Translations under genes and position numbers: made by a program | Notes under the pieces: model-generated | The model's database searches: none | Seen by the model: the letters and a program-made list of their open reading frames with translations, nothing else | What the model was told of the DNA's origin: nothing | NCBI GenBank assembly: GCA_008704415.1 | Contig: VXIS01000067.1 | Span: 105,683-169,682 of the forward strand | DNA: 64,000 nucleotides | Direction: 5' to 3' | From: Sphaerosporella brunnea | Lineage: Eukaryota; Ascomycota; Pezizomycetes; Pezizales; Pyronemataceae | Shown here: positions 10,721 through 22,600 of the stretch, piece by piece | Numbering within the stretch: position 1 is the first letter of the stretch | Layout of the letters: each line of letters starts with the position of its first letter

Positions 10721-10945
10721 CCACAGTAGTAAGATGAGTATACTTACGGCGGTAAGCACCCTCAATGACAATAATCTCCACACCTCGACGGGGTCCGTTT
10801 ATCTTCTGGAGATGTGGGGCTCCGGAGGGGAGGATCGCGAGCGCAGTCCCCACGTCCCATAGAATTCCGCCTCACCGCGCAACGTATGAAGTATCCCCTT
10901 CAAACGGTGAACCGTAACCGTCGCAATTTTAACCCTAACCCGCAG

Positions 10946-12093
10946 GCGCCGCGCGCCACCAGTCCGCACCCGTATACGCAGCGCGCCGCAGCGGCGGCGG
11001 CAGGAGCACTGCTAACGCCTGCCATGATGTCGATCCGCGATACCGGCAACGCCATCGCCCGCACGCCTGCGGCAGCGACCGCAATCTCTGGCTCGCCCGA
11101 AAGCTGGTGGAACTGTACCCACTGCCCACACTGCTGCCTCCGCCGCGCGGTTTCTGTTCCCGCGATGACTTCGGTGTGTCGCCGGATCCCTGGTTCGCGC
11201 CTCACATTCCGGGAGACCGCCGCTGCCTGCGCGTCGTCGGCGCGTACTTCGCGTCTGGGCTGCCCATAAACCCGTGGTTCCTGCACCCCGTCGTCGGCGC
11301 CGTCAACATGGCGGTTGCGAACGACTCTCGCGCCATCCTGGCGTTCCTGCTCTCCCTGCCGATTCCTCACGAACCGCCGGCGGATTGCACCATGTGCGGG
11401 CACAACCACGTCTTCTATAATGCGGTCCACGACGCCGCCGCGTATGCCCGCCCAGAGCTCATGGAGGTGTTGATCCAGCGCGAGGTCATGGATATGGACC
11501 GTGCCGATGCACTGGTGCACGCGGCGAAAGCGTTGAGACGTGACGGCGCCCACGGCGCGGAGCGAGTGCGACGGTGCGTGGGGTTGCGGCTCTCTGATGG
11601 CATGAACGGGGTCGCTCGTCGCGCCGCGAACAGTGGCCGCGAGCAGCCGGCGGAACTCGTCGCGGCGGTGGTGATGGATTCACCGTCGTTGGTCGTGGCC
11701 GAGCGGCTGGTGGAGACGGCGTTGGGGTTGGGGTACAAGATTCCGCGGACCAGGCGGCTGCTATTGTTGGCCGAGCTGGGGGACAAGCGGTGGGCGGGGC
11801 TGGTGAGAAAAATTCTCGCAGCACGGACCAGCTCTCGCGCTGGTATAAGAACGGGAGGGTTCCTACCCACTTTTCCTTCATTCAACGCCATCACCGCATC
11901 ATCGCGCCCGTCACCACCACCACTCCCACCGCCACAAAATGAAACACGACAACAAAACATGCGTGCACGCGGATCATCAAGTAAAAAGATGGGCAAACCC
12001 ACGGCCAGTAAGACCCTCCCCTCCTCACGTTGCGCGTGCGCCCTAACAATCCACGTTAGACTCCCTCGGAGGGATTTTTTGTATCTTTTATAG
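10946..12093 (+). CDS. Ankyrin-like repeat protein (N-terminal exon not placed)
   Basis: One frame is open from 10946 to a TAG at 12091-12093 with no ATG near its left edge. A preceding intron is therefore likely; its acceptor (CCCTAACCCGCAG, ending 10945) contains telomere-like hexamers. The product reads DRNLWLARKLVELYPLPTLL, then VVGAYFASGLPIN, NMAVANDSRAILAFLLSLPI, AVHDAAAYARPELMEVLIQR and VVAERLVETALGLGYKIP. This is a regular helix-pair pattern like diverged ankyrin repeats. The coding part probably ends near 11.81 kb: beyond it the translation is low complexity, and a TATAAG motif (11842) with a C-rich leader before an ATG at 11939 suggests a separate transcript start. Function unknown. 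Confidence 0.5.
11842..11941 (+). promoter_or_regulatory. Possible core promoter: TATA box and C-rich leader
   Basis: GGTATAAGAAC at about 11840-11850 is followed by about 90 bases of C-rich leader (CCACCACCACTCCCACCGCCAC) ending in ACAAAATGAA, a good fungal start context. The frame from that ATG is only 39 codons before a stop, but a GTAAGA donor lies inside it. A pogo relic begins about 150 bp downstream, so any gene here may have been cut off. Confidence 0.35.
12061..12080 (+). terminator. GC hairpin followed by T6
   Basis: TCCCT, a CGG loop, then AGGGA form a perfect short stem, followed directly by TTTTTT. In a fungal genome this resembles a Pol III stop or a transposon-end structure rather than a bacterial terminator. 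It sits at the junction between the ankyrin-like gene region and the pogo transposase relic. Confidence 0.3.
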
Positions 12094-12094
12094 C

Positions 12095-12637
12095 GTTGCA
12101 ATCGGCCGCTGTGTTTGTTCTGAGAATCTCTTCGCGTCTGAAAGTCTCAAGCCGACACCACCGCCCGGACCACCTACAACACCTCCCACGCCAGATGCAC
12201 CAGAAGTACCTCTCAGTATAAGGACTTTGAAGCGTCAATTCCAGTCTGTTTACGACGAAGTCTGTCGCCTTGAAGGAACGACACCAAGTCTGAAGCGTAG
12301 ACTTAAGACTGCACTGACTGCAGGGCTGGCGCAAGCACACGCTGGTGCTGAAGCAGCTGCAGAGCTCAAGGCGGCCAAAGAAGCAGAAGAGATTCCCTGC
12401 AAGCGATCCAAGCGTTCGCATCTTCAGCGTGGCGGCGTTTTGTATGCCGAGGAGGCGCGCGACATGGTGGTGCGGAGGGATCAGAATGAAGCGAAAAAGG
12501 CACGAGAAGCACTGGAGCGTGCGCACACTGCGATCGAGAGAGCTGCAAGAACAGAGAGAAAACGATTTATTGATGCTGTGAAGAGAGTACTAGTGGAAAG
12601 CAGATTCTGGCATTTGCTTCTCAGAAGAAGCTCATGA
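12095..12637 (+). pseudogene. C-terminal fragment of a pogo/Fot1-like transposase
   Basis: The frame carries a Pro/Thr-rich linker (PTPPPGPPTTPPTP, about 12150-12190), then a Lys/Arg/Ala-rich helix. Next is the signature KRSKRSHLQRGGVLYAEEA near 12.39-12.46 kb, and finally a basic coiled coil to the TAG at 12637. Fungal pogo-family transposases end with just this arrangement after their DDE domain: Pro-rich linker, leucine-zipper-like helix, a KKR...L..GG.L...EA block. The catalytic core and terminal repeats are missing, so the fragment is dead. It is on the opposite strand from the N-terminal fragment at 7.8 kb, so the two need not come from one insertion. Confidence 0.55.
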
Positions 12638-15600
12638 AGCCATTGTGTTTGGAGGTTCGGAAGGAAGCAAGGATTCGGGCGAACCGTAGCAAGCAGTGCA
12701 AGACTGAACGCATGGAATTCTATATTCTATATTCGATGTGGTGGTGGTGGTCGAAAGATTCTTAGCGACTATTGTTGGACTGTGTGGCACTGCGCCACAA
12801 CCACTGCTTGGGCCATCCCTACGCGATACACGTTGTGCGTTCGACCTTTGAGTTAGGTGTCATCCACTCTGGTTAATATCCGTTGATAACCTTCCATCCC
12901 TCGTTGCATAGAGGGGGACTGAAGGCACCAGTGACAAGACACTGCTCTAACAGGGCCATCATGGTGCTGAAGTAGTTTTTTCTCCAACTATCGACTAGCT
13001 CTAACCTCAATTTGCGTTTAATTCTCGGTATTAGCGTGCGTACCGACTCGCCACATGGCGTACGACGCACCCTGGGCACTGCCCTTTCAATCAACACTAC
13101 TGGCGAGTCACTCTTAACACTGTTTTGGGTAGGCCATGGAAGCCTCGCCTGCTACCTGATTAGGAACCGGGGCCACATGTCGTCATGTAAAAAGGATCTT
13201 GCTGATCCCCTTTCCTCCACCATCATCCTATGAAAGTGTGGATTGCGGATCATGCCTGAACATAGCGTAATCGGGGACGCGGGGGCATATCGCGCCGTTC
13301 ATTCCCACAGTACTGTCAGCAGTCTGTGCTCGCCGGGAGGGTGCGTATAGTTTCAGTGCCACGCACCTCCGGGTTATCTCCCGTTCATCGGATGACCAGT
13401 GACGCCGTAGATGCCTCATCATAGCGCAGCGTACACCTCAGAGGGTCTACTGCCGCGACACCCACTGAAGTTAGCCGTAGCAAGTATCTTGCAGCATCAT
13501 AGCCTAGTGATCACCTTCAACAAGGCCGTCATAAATGGGGCGCTTCAACACCGAACAGTATGCGTCAATCGCGTGTTTCGCTTTTTGAGTGTAGGATTGC
13601 ATGCCATAGCAGAGTTGTAGGTGATACATCGCAGCACCAGGGTGCGTTAAACAGAACCCTTCGAATGTTGATACAGCACTGGCCGATTGATCCATCACAC
13701 CCCATGGCACCTAGCGTGATGATGACCCCGGAGTACTTTGTTCATTCCCGTCCATACTGCGTCTAACAAAGGTTGCGATGTGGGGAGCTATGCTAACTGC
13801 TAGCCGTGATATACAAGATCTATGCCCGTGCCGTTGATGCTATCCTTCCCTTTCGCTTCAACCTAATAAGAAAACATATGTTTGAGTGGCTCTTGCTCCC
13901 CCCCAACGGTCCGTGGCGTAAAATAACGATCTGGCAAGGAGGAATATTAGTACCAGCGACACCATTTGCATGCGAGATATTGCCTTGTTCAATTGCTTTA
14001 TACTTCCATACCCCCTCCGCCGCCAACGACGCTCCCATACCCCCCAACTTTTGATCATGCCACCTACGCCCTGATGAAACCGTGAGCAAAATTCCAACAT
14101 TTCCAACCTGCACGCAATAATTTATCGTTGGCGACCCTATGCTGCCCCTGGTAGCACGTTGCACACATATTTCAGATGTGGTCAACGTTTCGGTTGGGGT
14201 GCGTCATCACTTGCAGGGGGGTTTTTCCTTCACCTATTCTGCGGATGTTGACCTCTGTAACCACACTGTCCGCTGAGTAACACTTCTTTGGTTTCTGATT
14301 AGGGCGACTGCACAGGCAGTGTGTGCGGGTACAGCGCAGCAATGCCCAAACAACCAAGAGACTCGTTGAGCTGTGCTCGGGCTCCAGTATTTGGCTCTGC
14401 AATCGAAGACGTTGACCCGCTTGTCAGACATTCAACAGCGAACTCTCAACAGGGCCGTCCAAGAGTGCATTCTTGAACAGCTGAAATGATATACAGTCTT
14501 CACTAAGCTGCAGCAATGCTTGTGAGTATGATCGGATCAGCCATCTTTGCTTGGTGCAGAAAACCTGCCACCGCCGAAGCTGAGGCTGTTGTAGCGTGCG
14601 AACAGGCGTTGAGACCGTGCGTAGACGGACGGTTGGAAGATAGAGAAATTCAGAGGGAATGTGTTGATGTTGTCACGCTCGGGCAGCCGGTGACAGCACG
14701 CCGCGTGGGTTAAACAGGTTTCACTTCAAGAGCAGGCTATGATAAACTGTGAATCATGGGTTGACACACGGGTACTGTATCACAGCAACCATTGCTGGGG
14801 ATGGCAGGAGGTGTGTCCCCGGAGCGGGGTAGAGAAGGAAAACGCGGTTACTTTTAATAGCAAATTACCATTCATGGCGACTTTTGGTTTCTGAATAGAG
14901 GCGCCGTGTGGGCTGGGATGGCGATCTTGTATCCACAATACCCTTCCTTGTGAGTTTGTCGCGCATGTGCGGCGTGGTCTGGCAATAGCTTTTTCAGTCG
15001 TGATAATTTTCGAACCATCTCATCTCAGGTGCTGGGCGAGATCGGATGGGAGATCTTTGCTCCGGCTGAAGGAAATCTGGGGGTGTCTCGAGGGATGGCG
15101 AACCCGGTGGCATCGAATAAAATAATCAGTCTATTCGGGGAGTGTGGTTCGAAATGAGTTCTGTTCACGGCAATGTGGACTTGTGGATAGTCTGCACTAT
15201 ACGGTGTTTCCAGTAATATCTCCTTGCAATCGTGACATTATTTGGGACACGCAGGCTCGGGCGGATTTCACCCTATGATCGACGCGATAGAAACCTCTCA
15301 GAGACAGTCAGGTCTGAAAGGCATGTCTCCTGTGTTGGCGTCACGGTCCAATTGAATGACTGCACCTGTTGACCATGTGTGACTTCATGTATCATGCCAC
15401 TCTCTCTCATGCTTGCTATTGTTGCCTCTCTACATATCCTGATGTCTTCAGATGAAGCATAAGATGATCAAAACAAAGAACCGGACGCTGTCTGGCTGAG
15501 GACGAGCTGACGTGCGGCAATACTAGAGTCTGGCGGCATATAGCAAGTTAACCAGATTCCACACAGCCGGTGGTTGAGGTGCATACATGATAAAATGGCT

Positions 15601-15699
15601 GGAATGCTCACAGCTGGGGTTATCTGAATGACGCACCGCTACCTTCATTCTAACTATCACTACCGCGCTTGCTGATAGTGTACTTCCTTTGAACTAATT
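12638..15699. other. Gene-poor stretch, nothing supported
   Basis: About 3 kb with only short, mutually overlapping frames. No domain, tRNA, inverted repeat or splice structure was found that I can defend. Confidence 0.5.
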
Positions 15700-17008
15700 G
15701 CACAGGAGTGATACCGCGGTTGAGTACCATCCATAACGTTCGACGGACGGTGTTGAATAAAAGGATATTTGACGTGCGTGGAACCCCACCAGTCAACACT
15801 TCGCCGCCAACCTGGCCGAGTTATTGCCTGCACAAAACCATCACTCCGCACAAGGAAACGCCAGTTGCGGCGCGATATAACGCGCTGTTCGGTGATTTTA
15901 TGGCACTGTCAGCACGGGTACTCGAACGGACGGCTGTTTTTGACAACACCGTTTGGATAGGAGCATTTGCGAGCTGGTGGCAGATGGTCTCATCGGAGGA
16001 ACTGTTGCAAGAAAAACCCCAGTTAACGGTATCAGTGACAGCTCCACGATGAGAGTCGTCGATATATCCGGCGAACCCCAAGGTGTGAGCAGAAGTGGCA
16101 GCTCCATTGTTCATGCTTTCGGCCACTTTGTGATTCTTCGCGATCCCTCTGCAATGGCATTCGGTCGCTGTGTCATTTATGTGGTTTCCTGCAGCCAACG
16201 GCCCAATGGAGGAGCATATGCAACGGCTGTTCTTGGGGGCACCCGACTGGCAGTCGCGCTGTTTGCGCTGCGGGTACTGAACTGCTCTTGGGTTCTTTGC
16301 ACGAGGAATGACGGCTATGGCGATCTGCTATGCAGTCTGCAGGACGTGAAGGTCTTCAGGCATGGAAGTTTCCTCACCTCGAGAGAACGGTAGTACAGGG
16401 TTCGGTGTTTGCAGTTTGCAATGCCGATCCACAAAGTCGGCGGGCGGTAGGACCCTCACGTTTGGGATCCCTGCGCTGCAACCTGAGTTCGACTTTGTCT
16501 TGCACGCACCTCCGCATCACGATGCGTTGCCATCGATAGATATTGAGTCGCCATTGAAAATCCCCAGCTCGAAAGTTGAATCCCTGCGACCGGTCCCGCC
16601 TCCACCCAGGTCTGCCACTCCCCGTTCCTGTCTTTAACAAGTCGCAGCGTGTCCGTTGTTGCTTTTGTAAATTCACTTTGCTATCACCAATAGGTCATCG
16701 CCATATGATATGTTGTCAATCGGGGCAATTCATTTGCAACCAGAATTCGTATCGCAGAACGCGAATTCAGCCACGAGCTGGTCGGTGCGGACCTCGTGCG
16801 GCATCCAGAAGTCTTGAGCGGTGATTTCGAGGCCATTATGACGAGCTCGCACGACATTTCGCTAGGTTTGAACATAGCTTTTAGCAAAAAGCTATTGCAC
16901 GATGTAGGGGCCATAGTGCCCTCGTTGTCGAGAAAACCGCTTGTAAAAGCTTCGTTGGGGACGGTGGTGTTGACTATTCACAGTACGCCTAGGTATGTAG
17001 GTTTTTAA
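15700..17008 (+). CDS. Possible multi-exon or decayed gene, unrecognised
   Basis: A run of long open frames changes phase several times on the plus strand: 15708-16052 follows an acceptor-like TTGCACAG; then 15953-16393, 16362-16637 and 16744-17008. The last is open without an ATG, follows an AACCAG acceptor, includes a block HPEVLSGDFEAIM and ends VGF-TAA. The alternation resembles a gene with short introns, but I could not join the frames by phase-consistent introns as I could for the gene at 33 kb. No domain is recognisable. Chance frames of this size do occur, so treat this as a lead. Confidence 0.22.
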
Positions 17009-19496
17009 TGAGGACAGAGTCTCTCGGAGGAAGCGTGCGGTGTTGTGAGGGCTAGGGGTATGACACTGCGCAAACGATATTCAATCGGTCCTGAGGCATA
17101 AGGCTTTCACCTCCCAACATACGACATTTGACGGTCACTGCCCACGGCTAAGGACCGGAGGGTCCCATCACGGTGCGACCTGCATTGCTACCAATGCCAA
17201 AGCAGGTGAACATTGGAGCCAACTGAATCACTCGGCATGGTGGAGCAGGTTTGTCTAGCCATATGATCAGTCCAAATATAATTCCATGCCGTTTCCTGCG
17301 ACAAGCCGGTGGTAACCAGTTCTTAGATCCTCTCTGCCGTACGCCATGCATGGAGGACTTGCGCTACGCCACCTCAGACTTAACCTAGCGGTTCCGCGGC
17401 TTGTTTTCGTTTAGCGGCCTGTTCGCCCGGACTATATTGCGTACATCTCGGGCAACTGTTTGAGACTGCTGATACCAGATATCGGAACTGTTTTGTCTAC
17501 AGGATGGACATGACAATCCTATCCCACTTGAAAACAACCCGCACCGTGAGAAGGGATTTCACCATTGCGATTAGCATTCGTCGAGGTTGCAACTGGGGTA
17601 ACAGAAATACATGGACTTCGAGCAGTACTGCCAACGTTGGCACATGACAGAACGACGGTGTAGTCGAATTCTAGGGTCGCCAGCTGATTGTTGACCCCAG
17701 TAGGTAAACCATTCTTTTTGCTAGTATGCTCGCCGTCTGGGAGGACCCAGCCTTGCCAGCACCGTACGCAGCCTGCATTGCATTGAACCTCACATGAAGT
17801 ATCTTAAATAATCAGTGCCTGTCCGTGACGCCGGTGGCATGCAAAATAACAATCTGACAGCTTCCTCTCATTACTTGTGGTCGAATGAGACATCCTTGGT
17901 GTACAACTCGAGTCATAGAATATCAGGTCAGACTTCCTGCGAGGGTAGTTTTGCAGATGTGGTGTCCAATCTGTGTCGATGTCCAACGAAGGGCAGTGCA
18001 ATCTCGTGTAGTCATTTAACCCTTACATCTCCAGAACGTGCCCGATGACGCGCACTGCTCGCTAGTCATGTTCGGGCGTCTTGACATCGTTGATCTATTG
18101 ATTTTATTCAGTCCAAGAGCGGTGTTCCCCAGCTCACTTGAGATATATGACAGAACCCTTGAACTCTCAGTAGGCCGCACAGAGGGTCCCCGTGTTTGCA
18201 TCATGTACTCTGACAAGGGCCCAATGCCGTCTCGCTAGGCGGGGCCTATCCACTCGCACAACCTCACCACATCCGAACTGTGCGACAACATCAGCAATGG
18301 CCTCGGGAACATCCTCGCGTCAGCGAACGCGGCACTTCAAAGTCGTTGGTTGCGTTCGCTCATCGTTGAGGGCGGAAACGTAGGGTGCGCGTGGTTTCCC
18401 TACCGCGCAACCAGGTTTGTCCAGCCCGTCACTGTCAGCACGGAACTGTATTTCCACGCGTATGAACAGAGCTTTTTCAGGGTTGATACGAACGCGGCTT
18501 GTCGGCGGTGCTGATGATTTCTTCGTTGGGCACCGGACAGTTGTCAACTTCAAGCAGCAACCCATCCAACTACTGAGGAATGTTGAGCATTTCAAAAGTT
18601 CCCATGCTCAACGAACGAGCTCTGGTCTTTGTCTGCTCTTGCGGTCACCCGATGCTCTTGACCAATATGGCGTACCGAATTGGTCATCGCAGTTGAGTCA
18701 GCCACACCTAACACCCGTTGTACCCCTTCCAGAACCTGTTGCCCGACTCCAACCTCCACCACTATCACCTGATCGCCTTCCAGGCTGGGGATTTGATGCG
18801 CACCCTGCGGCGAGTTTTCCTGTTAAGGCCAGCAACTTTCCACCCATGCTGCACAGCGCATCATCCTCAACGTAGACATCCTGTGCCGCGAACGCCTGCA
18901 GCCCGCGCTGCCCCAGCAGGACCATAGTGCCCCAGTAGATATTTCCACTGCCAGCGGACCTCGACCTCCCCACTATGGGTGGCCATGCCCTGTTCGGCTA
19001 GGGCCAGGTTGATGATTAGTTGTGAATGCCGCGTTTCCCGCACAGAAATATAGTCGACAGTGCCCTCACGATGGAATGACAAGAATGTGTTAGGCGGCAG
19101 GTGGCGTGGGAGTGTGAAAACACTCAGTGGACCGGCCCCAGTGGCAGCACGCTGAACCTCAGCCAGCGGGTGGTTGTATCCTTTTCGGTTGCTTATAAGA
19201 TCCGCAATTTGACAGACGAAGCGATAAATAGCAGGAATATGTTCGAACCAGGCGACTGATCAATTCAGTATTTATTCATCATGGTCGATATAATCGGGGT
19301 TGCTCGGAAGGCCGTATCTCAAGGGGAGAAAGAGCAAAAGCTCGCAGCTCCTACAGCCAACGACGCCAAATTCAGGATGTCATAACAAGAGATCATAGCC
19401 TGGTGGCAAATTCGTAAAACAATGACATAGACTCCATAAGACCAACACAGTCTGCCTTGTGAAGGCTAGAAGATTTCAACCGACGATGGTGGGCGG
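17009..19496. other. Gene-poor stretch, nothing supported
   Basis: Short frames on both strands only, e.g. a 152-codon plus-strand frame at 18417-18875 with no recognisable feature. The stretch ends at the target duplication of the MITE starting at 19497. Confidence 0.45.
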
Positions 19497-19686
19497 CAGT
19501 GTTCTCAGTAGCCAGCCCAAACAGCCGGGCGGGCTGGGCCGGCTGCTTTAAGCAGCCAGCCCGGCGGGCTTTTTGCATCAGCCCAAACGGCCCAGCCTGC
19601 TTTCGGGCCAGCCCGGCTGCCAGAGCTTTGAGTGATCTCCGGTGAAGACCGGCCACTACAAGTGGCGGGGTTCAATCGGCGCCGAT

Positions 19687-22600
19687 TAGTGATGGACATA
19701 AGCCGAGCCGAGCCGAGCCATAGGTCAGGCTCGAGCCGGCTCGGCTTGTTAGAAGGGGGGCTCGTCAAGCCGAGCCTATCGTGACAGGCTCGAGCTTTGG
19801 CTCGAGCCGCCATACAATTTACGCTTGGCGAGCCGGTCAATACGTGGTTGCACGCAGTAACATTGGAGGGGTTGCTATACTATTCTATATCCGAGAGCTC
19901 TGATCCGGAATCAAAGCCATCCAGCACTGCTTCCAGCTCAGCATCCATGCCCTCAACGTTGTATACGTCCCGATCCTGACCATATCCAGCTGCTTCGGGT
20001 CCGTCATCATGGTCACAATCCCTGCGTGCAGCTCCCTGGCTGTTACCGGCCGCCGGGCCCTCGTTCTGTCCCGCATCCGTATCTTCCTCACCCATGTCTC
20101 CCACACCTTCGCTCTCGCTGCTGGATGTATGCTCATCTAAGGCGTCCCTAGTGGTAAAATAGTTGTCAAGGCCATGCAGTTCCCAATCATCGCTGGTCTT
20201 GTAGTTGAGCCAGCTTCGGAGAAGTAGAACTGCAGCGCTAGAGTCCTCAAGCATACGGTTTCGCTTTTTGGTGATAATTTGCCCCGCCTGGGAAAAGAGC
20301 TGCTCACTTGGGACACTGGAGGCAGGGATAGCCAGATAGTCTCGCGCCATTTTGGCAACAATAGGATAGCGATGTTCGTTGACCTTCCACCAGTCAAGCG
20401 GATCATCAACTAGGTCGATGCATGGCTCACAGAGGTAGCGGGAGGTCTCAGAGCTGTCTATACCACTGAAGTTTGCAGGGCGTGTGTTCTGGGTTAGACT
20501 TCCAAATATTTTGGTAAGAGCATCGTATGCTTTCGCATCCTTACAAGCAGATGGGGCTGTAGAATTGTCGGCTCGGCGATTGGCGGTTCCTTGATATTGG
20601 TCCTGATAGATTTTTTTGAAGTACGCGGTAGTACTCACAACATCTGCCGGCGGCCAACCCATTTTAGCAAATCCATGAGCTTTAAAACGTGGGTCAAGCA
20701 GCATAGCCAGCTTAGGATTTGTTAACTTGGATGTATGGTCTCGGTATTTTTCTAGATGGCCGCGAGCTGTATGTCCTGCTTCAAGAAGCACACGTGGTAC
20801 CTCCTGCAAAGTGTCCATCCGTTCGCAATATTCTTGTAGCTCGGAAATGAGGAATGCAAAGTATGGCAGCTGATAGGACAGCGTTGCATAGTGGCTTCCG
20901 GATAGTCGTGTAGTTGCATCAACAAATATACCTAGGAGCTCGCGAAGGTCCTTAAGTAGTGTCCAGTCAGGGGAAGTGAGATGACAGTGAAGCAGTTTAT
21001 TTTCATTAGCCATTAAACGCTTGAGAGGTCCTTTGAGGCGAAGAGCACGGTCAATCATATCGTGGGTTGAATTCCACCGTGTTTTCGTATCCATCTTGGG
21101 TCGCACGAATTTAACTTTCAGCCGCTGGCACTGTGCTTCGAGCGCTTCCAGAAGGAGGTTTGAAGCCCGAACCTTGGTAAAACTGTGACGAACTAGTGAA
21201 AGTACTTCGGCTGGACTTCCTGCAGCCTGCATCGGGGTAAGGTTATGGTGTTGCCTTCCATGCGAGAGGATACGGTTCGACACAGTAGGCCCAGCTGACA
21301 CAGAGGATTCCACTGCAACACTTCCCTCATCCTCGGGTGCGGTAGCTTTTAGCGTGGTAAGAATCCTTTGTGCGGCCAGATTTAGAACGTGCCCCATACA
21401 ACCTACTTGCGTATTGTCCCGCTTCATCCCAGGTTCCACGTGCTCCAAGCATTTAAAGAACTTGTCGTTGACGGTAGCGTTGTCAGCGGTAATTCCGCAG
21501 ATTGACTTTATTAAGTTCCAATCTTGAAGAACATTGTGTACAACAGCACAAAGATTTTCTCCAGTGTGGGAACCGCGCAGCCGCCGAAACGCAATGACCT
21601 TGCTTTGAATTTTCCAGGACTGATCGATCCAGTGGGCGGTGACTCCAAGATACGGAACCTGGTTTCCTGCTGTCCATGCATCCATAGTCAGGCTAACGCG
21701 TTGGCCCCTTCCCGTATGATCAGCCAATTCAGCCTTCATTTGCTCTTTCTTTTCGTTGTGAAGCTCTTGCACGTCCCGCTGTACTGTACGTCGCCCAACC
21801 AGAGGAACCTTCGAAAGCAGATACCGAACCAGTTTGTGAAAGGTGGTATATTCGACAATTGAGAACGCTGAACCTGACTCCACAATAAACTCTGCGAGTA
21901 GGTGACGGTAAACCTCTGGGTTGAAAGATTCTCCAAACGCTCGCCCCGACGCTCCCGCCTGCGCTGCTTTAGTCCAAGGTGTTTCCCCGGTCTTCTGTAA
22001 ATTGTTTCGCAGCTCCACAATCAGTTCCTTTTCCGCTGACTCCTCTGCTGGAATTCCAGGGTGGTGTATCTCCACATGACGTTTCCATGCGCTGGTAGTG
22101 GTGTAATCAGCGTTGTATGGTCCCCAGGTTGTTGAGCAGTGACAGCAGCGCACAATATGCTTTTCGTCCTGAGAAGTGGGGTGTGGGTTGGATGAAGTGC
22201 CTCGACCACCTTTTGTTCTCCGTCTCTTTGCAGACCGCGCTGGCACTGTGATGGGTACCTCAGTGCCTACGATTTCTCGAAAAATAATGCGCCGCTTATA
22301 AAGGAATGCATCAAAGTTGGAATTTTTAAGCCCACTCAGCGTTCGCGCACCGGCATTTCTGTAGTATTCATCTGGCAGACTTTGTTAGTTTCTATCCAGC
22401 AACACCCGGAATGCGGTGAAGAGTACCCCACTTCCCACTTATCCTCTGATATAGAGCTTGAATTCGATCGTCAGCGGACGACGCAGCAGTGCCAGGATCT
22501 GGGGCCGGCATGGTTGACAAATAGGAGACTCGGAGATGGTAGTGTTGCGAGGAGTGGGGAGGCGAAGGTGGTGGAGTTTAGACGGTTCAGGAAGGGGACG

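Noticed and set aside
10900..11553. Minus-strand 217-codon frame at 10.9-11.6 kb
   Set aside because: Antisense to the ankyrin-like gene; Arg/Gly-rich translation typical of a GC-rich shadow frame.
11415..12101. Minus-strand 228-codon frame at 11.4-12.1 kb
   Set aside because: It is antisense to the ankyrin-like frame in GC-rich DNA, where long antisense frames are common; composition is Arg/Ser/Pro-rich without domain features.
19500..19620. CRISPR-like repeat array from the repeated AGCCNGGC/GGCGGGCT motifs
   Set aside because: Spacing is irregular, motifs are short and inverted, and they lie at transposon ends; the organism is also eukaryotic.
21524..21862. Plus-strand 112-codon frame inside the hAT transposase
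   Set aside because: Antisense to the 788-codon transposase, with no independent features.
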